Under the pieces are notes generated by a model. The model was given only the letters and a program-made list of their open reading frames with translations, did no database searches and had not been told where the DNA came from. This document shows, piece after piece, positions 10,602 through 20,780 of a DNA stretch of 64,000 nt. The DNA comes from Vibrio metoecus (GTDB taxonomy: Bacteria > Pseudomonadota > Gammaproteobacteria > Enterobacterales > Vibrionaceae). The translations under genes and the position numbers were made by a program. The stretch is taken from positions 496,001-560,000 of the forward strand of contig NZ_JJMN01000046.1 in assembly GCF_000696385.1 (NCBI RefSeq). The letters run 5' to 3'. How positions within the stretch are numbered: position 1 is the stretch's first letter; each line of letters begins with the position of its first letter.

Positions 10602-10882
10602 AAACCATCGAAGATCTCTCTTTCCATTTCAAAAGCACGCAGCATGATCAAACAAGGTGCTACCTTAGGGGAGTTTAGTGGGCTAAAGTCCCATTGTTAG
10701 CGCCTGTTGTTTAGGCAACATGCTGTTCTTTAGAGTTGGAATTGGCAGTGGATTTCACATGGGTTCTCCAAACGAGGGAGCTATATGGCATACGCCCGAT
10801 CATTTATTCCCATTGAGAGAGACAAAGGGCGTATGCCGAAATCGGATTTCAGTGTTTTCCAACCAACTCAATTGAGTACTGG
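10602..10882. repeat. Non-coding interval with an 11-bp inverted repeat
   Basis: About 280 bp between ppnP and the pirin gene without a supported ORF. GGCATACGCCC at 10787-10797 is repeated in inverse as GGGCGTATGCC at 10827-10837, with 29 bp between. Another short pair, GGGCTAAAGTCCC, lies at about 10680-10692. No T run follows the long pair, so it does not look like a simple terminator. Confidence 0.5.
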
Positions 10883-11731
10883 CTAGTAGTTTTCAAAATG
10901 GCCTGCGTTGTAATCGCGAATCGCTTGCTCAATTTCTGCCATACTGTTCATTACAAACGGTCCGTAATGCACGACAGGTTCATTGATCGGTTCACCCATC
11001 AATATTAGACATCCGCTAGGTTGTTGAGCCTCGATCGTCAAACGTTCACCAACAGAAAGCATCGCCATGTTTCCCGCGCTGAGAGATTGCTGACCAATAG
11101 TGATATTGCCACGGTATACATACAACATCGCGTTAAAGTGCTTGGGAGTATCGAAGCGAATCTGCTGCCCTTCTTCTGCTCTCCAATCGGCAACACTGGT
11201 TGCAACTCCCGTATCCGTTAACGGTCCTGTGATAGCCTCTCCATCCACAGTGATAGAACCTGCGATGACACGCAGTAAGCCTTGTTGTGGCTGCGAATAT
11301 TCAACAATGCTCTCTGGTTGAAAATCATGGTATTTAGCCGGTGACATCTTGTCACGAGCAGGTTGATTAATCCAAATTTGAAAACCGTGTAACTGCCCTT
11401 CTTGCATAATGGGCATTTCACTATGGATGACACCGCGCCCTGCGGCCATCCATTGCGCACCACCGGAGCGCAGCTCACTAATGTTGCCCATGTGATCGCG
11501 ATGTTGGAAGTGGCCTTGCAACATGTACGTCAGCGTTTCAATGCCACGGTGTGGGTGTGGTGGAAATCCACCCACGTAATCAGCGCGGCTGTCCGCTTTT
11601 AGCTCATCTAGCATCAAAAAAGGTGAAAAGTTTGAGCGTTGAAATCCAGCGATGCGTTGAATTTTCACACCATCCCCATCGGATGTTGGCTGTGCGGGAA
11701 CTGTCTGGCGAATTTCGCGGTCTTTAAGCAT
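10883..11731 (-). CDS. Pirin family cupin protein
   Basis: A 282-residue bicupin. The N-terminal metal site is visible: PHPHRGIETLTYMLQG (about residues 55-70) and later GGVIHSE-type AAGRGVIHSEMP with the paired His and Glu. The second cupin carries IRFDTPKHFNAMLYVYRG and ends with MGEPINEPVVHYGPFVMN, a pirin hallmark. Pirins have been linked to redox regulation, quercetinase activity and, in Serratia, to pyruvate dehydrogenase control; which applies here is unknown. I chose the ATG at 11731 (MLKDREIRQT) because it follows GGAG and matches family starts, rather than the longer frame from 11788. Confidence 0.9.
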   Translation of the reverse strand: MLKDREIRQTVPAQPTSDGDGVKIQRIAGFQRSNFSPFLMLDELKADSRADYVGGFPPHPHRGIETLTYMLQGHFQHRDHMGNISELRSGGAQWMAAGRGVIHSEMPIMQEGQLHGFQIWINQPARDKMSPAKYHDFQPESIVEYSQPQQGLLRVIAGSITVDGEAITGPLTDTGVATSVADWRAEEGQQIRFDTPKHFNAMLYVYRGNITIGQQSLSAGNMAMLSVGERLTIEAQQPSGCLILMGEPINEPVVHYGPFVMNSMAEIEQAIRDYNAGHFENY

Positions 11732-11918
11732 GAGGCTTCTCCATTGCAGATTGTGCCGATGGGAGTCATTGTAGAGAAGTGAGAGCAAGATGATCAGCAG
11801 GGGAAATTGAGGCTCATATTCGAGAAATTTGAATGATTGACTTTGATGACGTAAGCCAACGTGTAATAAGCCAGTAAACTTAATCGTAATGGACGCAACT
11901 CAAGAGGGAGGAAAAGCG

Positions 11919-12206
11919 ATGGCGATTTTACCCAAACACACGGATCAGTATTCCAATTATGATCCTAGCCAAGATCTTACCAAAGAGCAGTTGCAACGCT
12001 TTACGCAGACGGCAAATTACGCGCAACACAAGCGAGAGGAGTTGCAAGAATCACAACCTTCTTTCATTCAGCACGCCAAACGCACGGCATTAAAACCCGT
12101 GGTTAAACCCAAACCAGATAAGCCTAACACGGTTCGATATGCAGTATGGATAACGCTCTTCGGCATCGTAGGGTTATGGACTATGTATATGATGGGCTCA
12201 AATTAA
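11919..12206 (+). CDS. Small membrane-anchored hypothetical protein
   Basis: A 95-residue protein: a polar, Gln/Lys-rich N-terminal part (TKEQLQRFTQTANYAQHKRE), a proline/lysine linker (KPVVKPKPDKPNT) and one C-terminal membrane segment (YAVWITLFGIVGLWTMYMM). It is probably a tail-anchored inner-membrane protein with a cytoplasmic N-terminus. The start at 11919 follows GGGAGGAAAAG. Its stop overlaps the stop of the convergent diguanylate cyclase by four bases. I do not recognise the family. Confidence 0.65.
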   Translation: MAILPKHTDQYSNYDPSQDLTKEQLQRFTQTANYAQHKREELQESQPSFIQHAKRTALKPVVKPKPDKPNTVRYAVWITLFGIVGLWTMYMMGSN

Positions 12207-13378
12207 TGGGCTTTTTTCAATGGTGTCACATTCGGGGCATCATTAGGGGTGAGGTTTAAGGTCGTATCGATAGGCGGAGGATAGGCGGCCTCATGGTAGT
12301 ATCGATATTGATTCTTACCACCATGTTTTGCTGCATACATGGCTTTATCTGCACAACGGGTGAGCTCAGAAAGCGTAATCGCATCTTTAGGGTAGATCGC
12401 CACCCCAATACTCACGGTAAGTTGATTGAGCATCTCGGTTTCGGGGTAACGGTCAACAAACAAAGAGCAAATACGTTCAAGAATACTATCGAGGTCGCGC
12501 AAGCTACGCACGCCATAAAGCAGTAAGACAAATTCATCACCAGCAAAACGAGCGATCGAATAATCGTGCTGATTGGTGGTGCGGTCTTTATTGCGCACAT
12601 TATTGCGTAATCGGTGGGCAAAATGTTTCAACACTTCATCACCCACATCATGACCATAACTGTCATTAATACGTTTGAAATTGTCGATATCAAGAAACAC
12701 CAAAGCAGTAATGCTGTTGGTACCATTTTCCTCTTTGAGTTTCTCGGTTGCCCAGTTTTCAAAGCTCCAACGATTCGCTAACCCTGTTAATGGGTCAAGA
12801 TAAGCTAGCTCTTCAATTCCTTCCTGATACAAGGCGTGAATATAGTTGATCGCGCGAGAAAAAAAGAAAGAGGCGGTATTGCAGATAATGGTCAGTGCGT
12901 ACAGGCTGATTAAAAAATAGCTGTGTCCAATGTGATTTTCGCCGGTTTTATAATGGAGAAACAGGACGGAAACCGTCATTGCTAAACAAATGGCCGCACT
13001 ATAAACCACCCCCATTCTAAATGGGTTGATCATGACTAACGTGGTGATAAGAGGGTACAACCATAAAAGATGCCATAACTCTCCTTGATTATTGCTGACA
13101 AGAGCAACCGCATAAGTGAGCAGTATTAAAGAAAGAATTAAATCGGCTTGTGTATGGAGTTGACGGTGGCGATTAAGCGAAAGCATATTCAAAAGGGAAG
13201 CAATACCGCTTAATAAGAGTAGGGCACAAGATAACGATTGGTGATTAAGGTAGTAATAAAAAGCAAAAACCAGAAAAATAGCGGTAGCAACGCCTGAGCT
13301 GATCAGAACAATATGCTGCTTACGAGCAAAGCGCATCTCCGTCATCTCTTTTAATTGGTTGCCAACGAAGCTATCCAT
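12203..13378 (-). CDS. Membrane diguanylate cyclase with AGDEF active site
   Basis: A 391-residue protein with about six membrane segments (residues 20-175) followed by a GGDEF domain (about 195-370). It would make cyclic di-GMP from two GTP. The signature reads RFAGDEFVLL, so Ala replaces the first Gly; the rest of the fold is intact (DPLTGLANR, LDIDNFKRINDSYGHDVGDE, LTVSIGVA). This is characteristic of V. cholerae VCA0965, which has been reported to be active despite AGDEF. There is no obvious RxxD inhibitory site just upstream of the signature. It overlaps the convergent small gene by four bases at its 3' end. Confidence 0.9.
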   Translation of the reverse strand: MDSFVGNQLKEMTEMRFARKQHIVLISSGVATAIFLVFAFYYYLNHQSLSCALLLLSGIASLLNMLSLNRHRQLHTQADLILSLILLTYAVALVSNNQGELWHLLWLYPLITTLVMINPFRMGVVYSAAICLAMTVSVLFLHYKTGENHIGHSYFLISLYALTIICNTASFFFSRAINYIHALYQEGIEELAYLDPLTGLANRWSFENWATEKLKEENGTNSITALVFLDIDNFKRINDSYGHDVGDEVLKHFAHRLRNNVRNKDRTTNQHDYSIARFAGDEFVLLLYGVRSLRDLDSILERICSLFVDRYPETEMLNQLTVSIGVAIYPKDAITLSELTRCADKAMYAAKHGGKNQYRYYHEAAYPPPIDTTLNLTPNDAPNVTPLKKAH

Positions 13379-13539
13379 GCCAAATCCGAACCATTTTGTG
13401 AAGTTAGCTAAAGTTTAGATGAAATTAGCTTATTTGAAGGGCAGAAATAACGAAATAGTGTGATTTTATTCATCTTTTTGATATGCAAATGGGATTAAAT
13501 GCCTAGCGTTAGATGATCTAGATCCAGAAAGATAAATAT

Positions 13540-14454
13540 TCAACTACTACTTTGGGCTGATTTTTTATCTTGTTGAAATTCATTACTCAACCAATTTCTT
13601 AATTTCAGCACGGCTTCAGAACGTAATTTATCGGCATGACAGGCAAAGTAATAACCTTGGTCAGGGTGAATTACGCGCTGCCCAATTTCTCTCAAAATGC
13701 CGCTTTCAACTTCCTGTTTGATAAATAATCGGTGAGTAACAAACAAGCCTAACCCACTCAATGTGGCTTGTAAGGCTTGCGCTGAGGCGGCAAAAGAAAG
13801 ATTGCGTTGCTGCGTGGGGGGCGTTACATGGTTGGCTTGACACCAAATGTCCCAATCTTGCTGACGCCGCGGGTTATTCACAAAAATAGCAGGAAACTGT
13901 GTTAATGCGTGTTCTGCGGTAAGTTCGGCCTTGAATGCGTTTTGGTTTATCACCATCACCAATTCATCCTCAGCTAATTTTTCACAATAGTAACCTTGCC
14001 AGTCACGTAATTGACCATGAATCAATGCGACATCAACCCCTTGCTCTTCTAAGGAGAAGGTTCCGGTTAACGTGGAAATGCGGACATCGACTTCTGGAGC
14101 GAAAGCTTGAAAGCTGCTCACTCGTGGAATCCACCAATGCAGAGCTAAGGAGTTAATCATATTAAGGGTAATACGATTGCTGTATGTCGGTTTGAGTAGT
14201 GATTCCGTCGCTTGTACGATTTGTTCTAGGGCTGGTGCGACCTTTTGATAGTAACGTTTACCGGTACTGTTAAGTATAACTTGACGACCGACACGATGAA
14301 AAAGAGCCTGCCCCAGTTGTTGCTCTAAGGCTTTTATCGCTTGGCTAATCGCTGAATGGCTGACACTTAAGGCTTCTGCTGCAAGCGTCATGCTACCTGT
14401 TTCCGCCACGGCAACAAAGGAATAAAGGGATTTGAGTGGGATGAGTTTACGCAT
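13540..14454 (-). CDS. LysR family transcriptional regulator
   Basis: A 304-residue LysR-type regulator. The N-terminal winged helix is plain: PLKSLYSFVAVAETGSMTLA, then ALSVSHSAISQAIKALEQQLGQALFHRVGRQVILNSTGKRYY. The effector domain follows from about residue 90. The start at 14454 (MRKLIPLKSL) puts the HTH at the usual distance from the N-terminus; a longer frame from 14481 exists, but neither start has a strong ribosome site. It diverges from an EamA transporter gene 99 bp away, the usual arrangement for a LysR protein and its target. Confidence 0.9.
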   Translation of the reverse strand: MRKLIPLKSLYSFVAVAETGSMTLAAEALSVSHSAISQAIKALEQQLGQALFHRVGRQVILNSTGKRYYQKVAPALEQIVQATESLLKPTYSNRITLNMINSLALHWWIPRVSSFQAFAPEVDVRISTLTGTFSLEEQGVDVALIHGQLRDWQGYYCEKLAEDELVMVINQNAFKAELTAEHALTQFPAIFVNNPRRQQDWDIWCQANHVTPPTQQRNLSFAASAQALQATLSGLGLFVTHRLFIKQEVESGILREIGQRVIHPDQGYYFACHADKLRSEAVLKLRNWLSNEFQQDKKSAQSSS

Positions 14455-14553
14455 TATCAAACTTGTAAGTTTAACTAACATGTTTGGTTGATATTACTCG
14501 TTATTTTTTATGTCGTCATCTCCTTACACTAGAGACAATGTAAGGAGAGTGGT

Positions 14554-15478
14554 ATGCCTAATTATTTATTTCCAGTGTGGTTCATGTTGTTATCGACTTT
14601 CAGTTTGTCGTTGACCGGACTATTGAGTAAATACCTCGCACAGATGATGCCGATTGCCGTGCTAGGCTTTTTACGCTTTATTATTCCCGCCTTGTTCTTA
14701 TTGATGGCGATGCAATTGACTCATTTTCGTTGGCCACAGAAAAACATGTTTATTTTCTTTGATGATTCGCGCAGTCTGTATTGCGGGTAGCCAACTCTGC
14801 TTCATCTATTCATTACAAGCCCTTTCGCTAGTAGAAAGCGTGGTGCTATTCAGTACTGGTCCGTTGTTCATCCCGATATTTGAAAAACTACTCTGGGGTG
14901 GGAAATTGGCTTGGCGAACGGTAGTGAGCGTATGGGTAATATTGGTCGGTGTCATGATGTTGGCCGGAAATACGGGAAGTATTATCTGGCGTCCAGAGTT
15001 GCTTACAGGATTGGGGGCTGGACTATTTAATGCGGGATCTCAACTGAGTTTGTTCCGCGCAGCAAAAAGTGATATGCGTTCAATTGAGATCCACGCTTGG
15101 ACATTTTTGGTTGCTGCCTTATTACTGAGCCCACTCTTATTGCTGGTTCCTTGGGGCGGGGATTTAGCTTCAATAACCGGAATTGGTTTTGATAAGGAGG
15201 GAATGTTCACTCTTGGTGCTTTAATCTTGGCTTCGGTATTGGTCGTGAATACACAGGTTTTCCGTGCCAAAGCCTATCGTTTGGCCAAGTCAGGTTCCCA
15301 GCTTGCTCCACTGATTTTTACAAACTTACTGTTTAGTGCGTTATGGCAAATGCTGTTTTTTGATGTGGAATATGGGCTCACTCAGCAACTGGGTTTAGGG
15401 TTGATTATTGTGACAACGGTGATTAACGGGATAATTCCTCGCTTCACGGAGCGTAAAGCGAGGTTAAAAACGGTATAG
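14554..15478 (+). CDS. EamA/DMT family transporter (one frameshift)
   Basis: A membrane protein of about 307 residues with ten predicted segments in two EamA repeats. It opens with PNYLFPVWFMLLSTFSLSLTG and later shows QALSLVESVVLFSTGPLFIP, a typical DMT helix 4 stretch. The frame breaks at about 14740-14757; removing one base, for instance one A from the AAAAA run at 14741-14745, gives an uninterrupted reading into SLMIRAVCIAGSQLCFIYSL. The start follows AAGGAGAG. It is probably a metabolite exporter controlled by the divergent LysR gene. Confidence 0.8.
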
Positions 15479-15490
15479 GGGTGTAACGTT

Positions 15491-16646
15491 TTAGCGTTTC
15501 ACTAGTCCGTAAGGAAGTTGGGTAAACACCTGTGGTTGTTGGTTGATAATCGGGGCGGGATTCACTGAGCGCCAATCGAGCAGCATGATCGCCAACACAT
15601 TGCGGTGTTCGCCGAGGGAGAGATCAAAATCACCAGCCGTTGAGGGGATCATGCCTTTTTGTTGTATCCACTTGTGCTTGGATAAATTGGCGGGTTTTCA
15701 GAACCACCGGATCGTTTTCAAGTCCAGCAAGCAAAAATGAAATACCCACTTCCGCCACAATATCAGGTTTAGCTCGCTGTAAAATCGTATCGAGGTTAGC
15801 GCGGAAATAGTCATAGATCCATTGATGTTGTTGTTCACTGACGCGATGTTGGTAATATTCTGAATCTGCAAAAATAATGTGCGTCATACCGTACAACTTA
15901 TTGCCGTATTGCTGATCATCGAGCGTGCTATCTCGCTGATCAGAATATGTGTTTCGAAAAGCTTGAATAAACGGGTCTACCACGTCTTGCTCACCTAATT
16001 GACGTAACCAATAAACTTGATTGGCTAACTGAGCTGCCCAAGCTTCGATCATTCCAGTGTTGGTTGCATAAGGGGTAAAGTCATAACGTCGTAAGACTTG
16101 GCGTAATTTGTCATCGTCTTTGTGTTTGAGCCCATACTCGTTAGCGCGAGCCATAGAGCCTAATAAATCGATGCCTAAATACAGGTATTCCGGCATTGTT
16201 TGGGTGGCAGAGAAACGGCGTAGAGTCCGTTCATCTTGGCTTTTTTGATAACTGTTGATGCGTTTTTGTGCATACCGCTGAATCTGTTCTGGGCTATGTA
16301 CTTCTTCGGCAAAGTAATTTAAACGGCTCGCTACACGTGCTAAATCACTGCCAATCGCGGCTGCATATTTGTCGTCGAGGGTTTGTCGGTACATGCGCAG
16401 AGCGTAATGCCCCTCTTTGAAGCCGGGTAACGTAAACAGTTGTGCTTCATACGTATGGCGAATCAGATCTGCCGTGTCTTGAAAAGACAGCGAAGCAACA
16501 GAACCTAGCTCGGTTCCCTGTCGGTGAGGTTGGTCGGGAAGCGATCGTGTGCTATTTGCGTCTTGATAAGGTGTTAGCAACGCCTGTGTCTGTGCGTAAG
16601 TCGTGGTTGTGGTTAGTACCAGAGTGGTAATAAGGGCTGACCACAT
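15491..16646 (-). CDS. Secreted DUF3541-like protein (one frameshift near the end)
   Basis: A protein of about 384 residues with a signal peptide (MWSALITTLVLTTTTTYA) and a largely helical mature part (DTADLIRHTYEAQLFTLPGF, QKRINSYQKSQDERTLRRFS). I believe it is the Vibrio DUF3541 family, function unknown. The uninterrupted frame stops at 15630, but removing one A from the AAAAA run at about 15656 restores a continuation of about 50 residues (GMIPSTAGDFDLSLGEHRN... to YGLVKR) ending at 15491, with coding-like composition throughout. It is probably periplasmic. It has no obvious operon partner. Confidence 0.7.
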
Positions 16647-16781
16647 AACGATTCATTTTTTTGTGCATTTTTGACTGTACTCAGTCGATATCGTTCTACT
16701 TTTTAAACCTATGAACTTTAACGGAGATGTACAACCGTGGTGTGAGTTTACCGTTAATGCTATGTCAGAAACGCAATCCGA

Positions 16782-17396
16782 TCATAAGCGGATATTGCGA
16801 AAAGTGAGATTGATCCTCAGCTGTGTTTGGTTTGCCGAGTTTTAGGGATTGCGTGTTGCCAACAATGTTGCGTAGTTCCAGCCATGATCAGTAAATCGCC
16901 ATGACTTAATTCACATTCGATTTTCAGGGCGGGATCCTGTTTATGGCGCAGCAAGAATCGACGACTTTCCCCTAGCGACAGGGAAGCGATTATCGGGTTT
17001 GTGCCTAATTCAGGTTCATTATCTTGATGCCACCCCATCGAATCTTGACCATCACGATAAAGATTTGCCAGCACCGAATTAAACCTTGTTTGAGCCGCCT
17101 CTTCACACTGCATTTTTAACTGCGTGAGTCGCTCAGGAAAAGGGTGAGCAGACAAAGTCAGCCCTGAATAGCGGTAATCCTCATCACCATACCAAGCGAT
17201 AAGTCGAGGTTGAAGAACGCGTTTTACCGAACAAACGGATACTGTTTTGCTGCCAGTTCAACTCTGGTTTTAATTGTGTCAAAGCCTCGTCTGCTTGTGG
17301 TAGTGCCAGAAATTGTGGAAACCACACGAGTTGCCCATCAAGCAGGGTAATATCTCCAGAGGGAAAATCTCGATTTAAAATAAGCGTTTTCATCAT
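16782..17396 (-). CDS. alkB: AlkB-type 2OG-Fe(II) DNA/RNA repair dioxygenase (two frameshifts)
   Basis: A protein of about 204 residues of the AlkB family, which removes alkyl lesions from nucleic-acid bases oxidatively using 2-oxoglutarate and iron. The iron site is visible as MGWHQDNEPELG (His and Asp) and the distal His in AGTTQHCWQHAIPKT. Two indels split it. Near 17213 an extra A in AAAA blocks FGKRVLQPRLIAWYGDEDYRYSG. Near 16838 a missing A blocks the conserved ending RINLTFRNIRL, which closes at 16782. With both fixed the length and motifs are normal, so this is probably a working gene in the organism. Confidence 0.85.
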
Positions 17397-17621
17397 GGTT
17401 TATATTTACAATTCTGTAATCAATGGGTTTCTTTATTGTACATTTGAGTTAATCTTAGTAGACAGGCTGATCGTGAAATTTAAGATGTCAAATTGCCCTT
17501 CTACTGTAGAACAAGGCTTTTGGTTATCCTCATAAGTTGTTTGGGTTTGCTTGCGAATGAATCGCGTGATTCACTCAGTAACTTATAAACAAAAATCAAT
17601 AATAAAGCTGAGGGTTGAGGG

Positions 17622-18996
17622 ATGGGGTTAACCTCACACAATAATCGATATATCACGGTTTTTTTCTTGTCATTACTTTTCTTCGGAATTGGCGTGGTTG
17701 AATCGCTTAACTTTAATCAACGGCTTATTTTACAAAATGATCTTCGTCAGCACGCTAAAGAAGAGTTATCCGCAGTGCGTTTCCAGTTGGAAGCCGAGGT
17801 TCTTGCCGATATTTATGCGGTAAAAAGTTTAACCCCGCTCTTAATGTTAGATCCTGAGCTAAAACTCTACCATTGGGAACAATTGTCTGCGGCGGTAATG
17901 AGAAGCAGCGACCATTTAAGAGCGCTAGGTATCGCACCTAATGATGTGGTGGTTTTTAGTTATCCTCTTTCTCAATCTCATGCCGTTCTTGGTTTAGATT
18001 ACCGAACCGTGCCGTTGCAATGGGCATACGATAAAAAAAGCGCGTGAAATAAAACAAACTTTTGTCTCTGGACCTGTTGACCTTGTTCAAGGCGGGAAAG
18101 CACTGGTGATCCGAGAGCCGATATTCTATGACCCACCAACGAATAGTCGCTATTGGGGCGTTCTTAGCGTTGTGATGGACTGGGAGTCCTTGCTCTCTTC
18201 AACGAAGCTCCAAAGCTTTGGCGAGAATTTTCAGCTTTCGATCCGCGGTCGAGATAGTTTAGGCAGTGAAGGGGAAGTATTTTGGGGAGATCCACAAGTT
18301 TTCCAAGCTGCTTTTGCCAAAGAAACGGTTTATTTCCCTTATGGAAGTTGGCAAATCGCTGTAGCAGAGACACAAGGGCTATTACATCTTTTACCTTGGT
18401 ATGAACAGCATATCGTACGCTTGATTGGCTATCCGATACTCATGCTTTTACTACTTGGGTTTGGTGTCATCGTGCGGCTATATCATGTGGCAGAAGAGCG
18501 TTCTTTACATGATCCTTTAACCCATCTACCCAATCGGCGGTATTTTATTTGTACCATTGATACCTATTTTGAAAATGCGAAACGTTCTGATAGCGAAGGT
18601 AATTTTGCCTTATTGAATATTGATATTGACCGTTTTAAAACCATCAATGATTCGTATGGGCATATTGCTGGCGATAAGGTTTTGGTTGCTTGTGCCGAAC
18701 GCATTAAATCCTGTTTACGTGTTTCCGATTTAGTCGCCCGAATTGGAGGAGATGAGTTTTTGGTTTTAATACCACGAATTCACCGTGAGCAAGATGTGTT
18801 GAAAGTGTGTGATACGATTTTGACGAATATTTCTGAAACCCCAATCGTGTATGAAGGCCAGCTGATTAACATTCGCGTCAGTATTGGTTATGCCTTGTAT
18901 AATCGCGCCTTTGCAGATCCTAATGAGATGTTTAAGTTAGCCGATCAGCGCATGTATGCCGCCAAGCGTAGACAAAATCCACTACATCAATTCTAA
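17622..18996 (+). CDS. CHASE-type sensor diguanylate cyclase (one frameshift)
   Basis: A protein of about 457 residues. A membrane segment (about 12-30) is followed by a periplasmic CHASE-like domain (residues 40-260, with AVLGLDYR), a second membrane segment (GYPILMLLLLGFGVIVRLY) and a GGDEF domain (about 295-455) with DPLTHLPNRR and RIGGDEFLVLIPR, all active-site residues present. The frame breaks at 18030-18036 in a run of seven As; six As give YDKKAREIKQTFVSGP and join both parts. By position it corresponds to VCA0960. It would synthesise c-di-GMP at the inner membrane. It ends about 160 bp before the qrr transcription start. Confidence 0.85.
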
Positions 18997-18998
18997 AA

Positions 18999-19034
18999 GT
19001 GCATTTTGCGAAACTTAACTTTTGCAAAATGCGA
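18999..19034 (+). promoter_or_regulatory. Two candidate LuxO-binding sites upstream of qrr
   Basis: The LuxO operator is described as TTGCA-W3-TGCAA. TTGCAAAATGCGA at 19022-19034 matches 12 of 13 positions and GTGCATTTTGCGA at 18999-19011 matches 11 of 13. They lie about 95-130 bp before the sigma-54 promoter, the expected distance for an enhancer-binding protein. Confidence 0.7.
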
Positions 19035-19127
19035 AAATTTTGCATGTTGTCAGTCTTCTATGAGTTTTGCTGCAATGAAACTGCCCATTATTTGTGCGTT
19101 TTTAATGCAGAAGTGTCGAATCAAAAG

Positions 19128-19145
19128 TTGGCACGTAACCTGCAT
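19128..19145 (+). promoter_or_regulatory. Sigma-54 promoter of qrr
   Basis: TTGGCACGTAACCTGCAT carries the invariant GG (19130-19131) and GC (19142-19143) with exactly ten bases between, matching the -24/-12 consensus closely. It predicts transcription starting near 19155. Confidence 0.9.
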
Positions 19146-19154
19146 TAATTAGAT

Positions 19155-19261
19155 TGACCCTTCTAAGCCGAGGGTCACCTAGCCAACTGACGTTGTTAGT
19201 GAACACCCTTGTTCACACTTATAGACGGCCAATCACACTTCTTGTGGTTGGCCTTTTTTTT
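19155..19261 (+). ncRNA. qrr: Qrr quorum-regulatory small RNA
   Basis: A predicted RNA of about 107 nt with all the features of the Vibrio Qrr family. A first hairpin (GACCCT at 19156 with AGGGTC at 19171-19176) is followed by the highly conserved pairing region CTAGCCAACTGACGTTGTTA (19179-19198), then GTGAAC/GTTCAC as a second hairpin and a strong terminator (GGCCAA...TTGGCC plus eight Ts). Qrr RNAs act with Hfq at low cell density, repressing hapR and luxO and activating aphA and a GGDEF gene. It is driven by a sigma-54 promoter with LuxO-like sites upstream. The terminator T run overlaps the stop codon of the convergent regulator gene. The paralogue number is not determined here. Confidence 0.93.
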
Positions 19262-20780
19262 ATCCGTCGCATTCACCATAACATTTGGGTTTTCTTGGGC
19301 ATACGGCTCCTCGTGAGCAGATGAGTCTGGCGTCACCCTCAATGCCACGCTCAACCCAGTTGATATTGAGAATCTTGGCGATGGTGCGTAAATCACGCTT
19401 GATCGGCGCTGGTATAGCCGTTGTCCCTCCTTTTTGCACACAACTCATTTTCAACTCCTGAGCTATCGCAAGAGCATCACCACCTTGAGCATTGATTGCA
19501 GGGTTAAGATCGATACCAGCACACAGCACTCGGTTATTCCCCGCAGGATCGATCACATTAATCGATTCACAACAATAAATCCGTGGTTCATCACCGACAG
19601 TCAGGATGGAGATCTGTGCTGAACTGCCATCTTGTGGCTGTGAAAGACGCCGAAATACGGCCCAATGTTGGCATGGGTCGTTCACCTTACGCATATTGCC
19701 CCAAGGGAGTGGAATGCCATTACCTCGATATACAGCTTTGAGTTTCCCCTCACCATAAGCATCAAAATAATGCCAATGCGGATAAGGAGAAACGACGGTC
19801 ATTCGTCGCATTGCGACTGAAGGTGATACCCCAGCCTTTTGATGCACGCTGATTTCATAACCATTTCGATCCAGCAACTGCCTAAAAGGCACTTTAGGAC
19901 AGAGTAGGGCTCCTGCAAAAAAACTGGATTCAAAATCCCGCCATGCTTGCAGAATATCTTGCGAGTTAAGCTCTGAGGATGGGGATGTTTCGACCATTTC
20001 ATCCCAACCTTGAGTATGTCCGACCGATAGAACACTTTTTAAGCCATCTTTGTTGTGCAACACATTGTGGCCAATGTACACCGCAAGGTCATATTTAAGC
20101 CGTGTTGGGTATTCACGCAGTATTTCATACAAATAAATAGCGGCCGGGGGGCTCAAAGAAGGAAGTGACTAACTGCTTTGCGCTAACGCCAAGTTCATCG
20201 GTGACATCATGGGGAGTGCGCTTGACCCAGCGCACGTCCAATCCGAGACTTTTAGCAATATCCAGCAAATCCGGTGACTGATAAATTAAGGCGTTTTTAG
20301 TCCCACTTCTTCAGCGGCACGCTCCAGATCTGGGAAGTGATTCTGCAAGCTTTCTTGGTGAGCCCGAATTAAGAGATGGGCAAATTGACGTCCAGTGATC
20401 CCAGTTTGCGACAGCATCTCAGGGATGGCAATTTGTAAGATGTCATTAGAAAACAGAAAGCTAGGCTCAAGAGCCATGCCGCTGATCCCGCCTCGATTGC
20501 CTTTTTCTGGTGTGATGTCCACTTGTTCAGGTTCATCATCGAGAAACCAAATCGGATCTTTTTGAAACACTTCCGCGATCACTTCCAGCATTTCTACACT
20601 CGGTACCCGTTTTCCACGCTCAATCATTGAAAGGTAAGATACAGAAGGGGCGTATTCTGGGCTGACTCGAATGCAACGAGCAGAGAGATCCTCCATCGTT
20701 AAGTGGTTTCTTTTCCTTAGATTTCTGACTTTCGTTCCCAGAAAATGGGACTGTCGGACTAAACTTTTAGACACACTCAT
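19260..20780 (-). CDS. XRE/ScfR-like regulator, DUF3612-type (two compensating frameshifts)
   Basis: A protein of about 506 residues. The N-terminal HTH_XRE domain is clear (residues 12-75: KVRNLRKRNHLTMEDLSARC, SYLSMIERGKRVPSVEMLE). The long C-terminal region ends in a Cys-rich segment (CSRGAVCPRKPKCYGEC), as in the ScfR/RamB/PrpC-type regulators of short-chain fatty-acid and acetate metabolism; I believe it is the DUF3612 subfamily. One A missing near 20294 and one C extra in the CCCCCC run near 20150 break it into two pieces; restoring both gives a continuous reading (GLKNALIYQSPDLLDIAKSL, later SFFEPPAAIYLYEILREYP). It diverges from the malate synthase G-like gene, its most likely target. 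Confidence 0.75.

Noticed and set aside
19002..19048. RamB/ScfR-type TTTGCAAA operators for the XRE regulator
   Set aside because: They lie behind that gene, not before it, and match the LuxO operator upstream of a sigma-54 promoter and a qrr RNA much better.
20157..20285. Two separate genes: a short XRE protein and a separate Cys-rich protein
   Set aside because: Correcting one A and one C gives a continuous coding sequence between them, ending at the family's expected Cys-rich tail.
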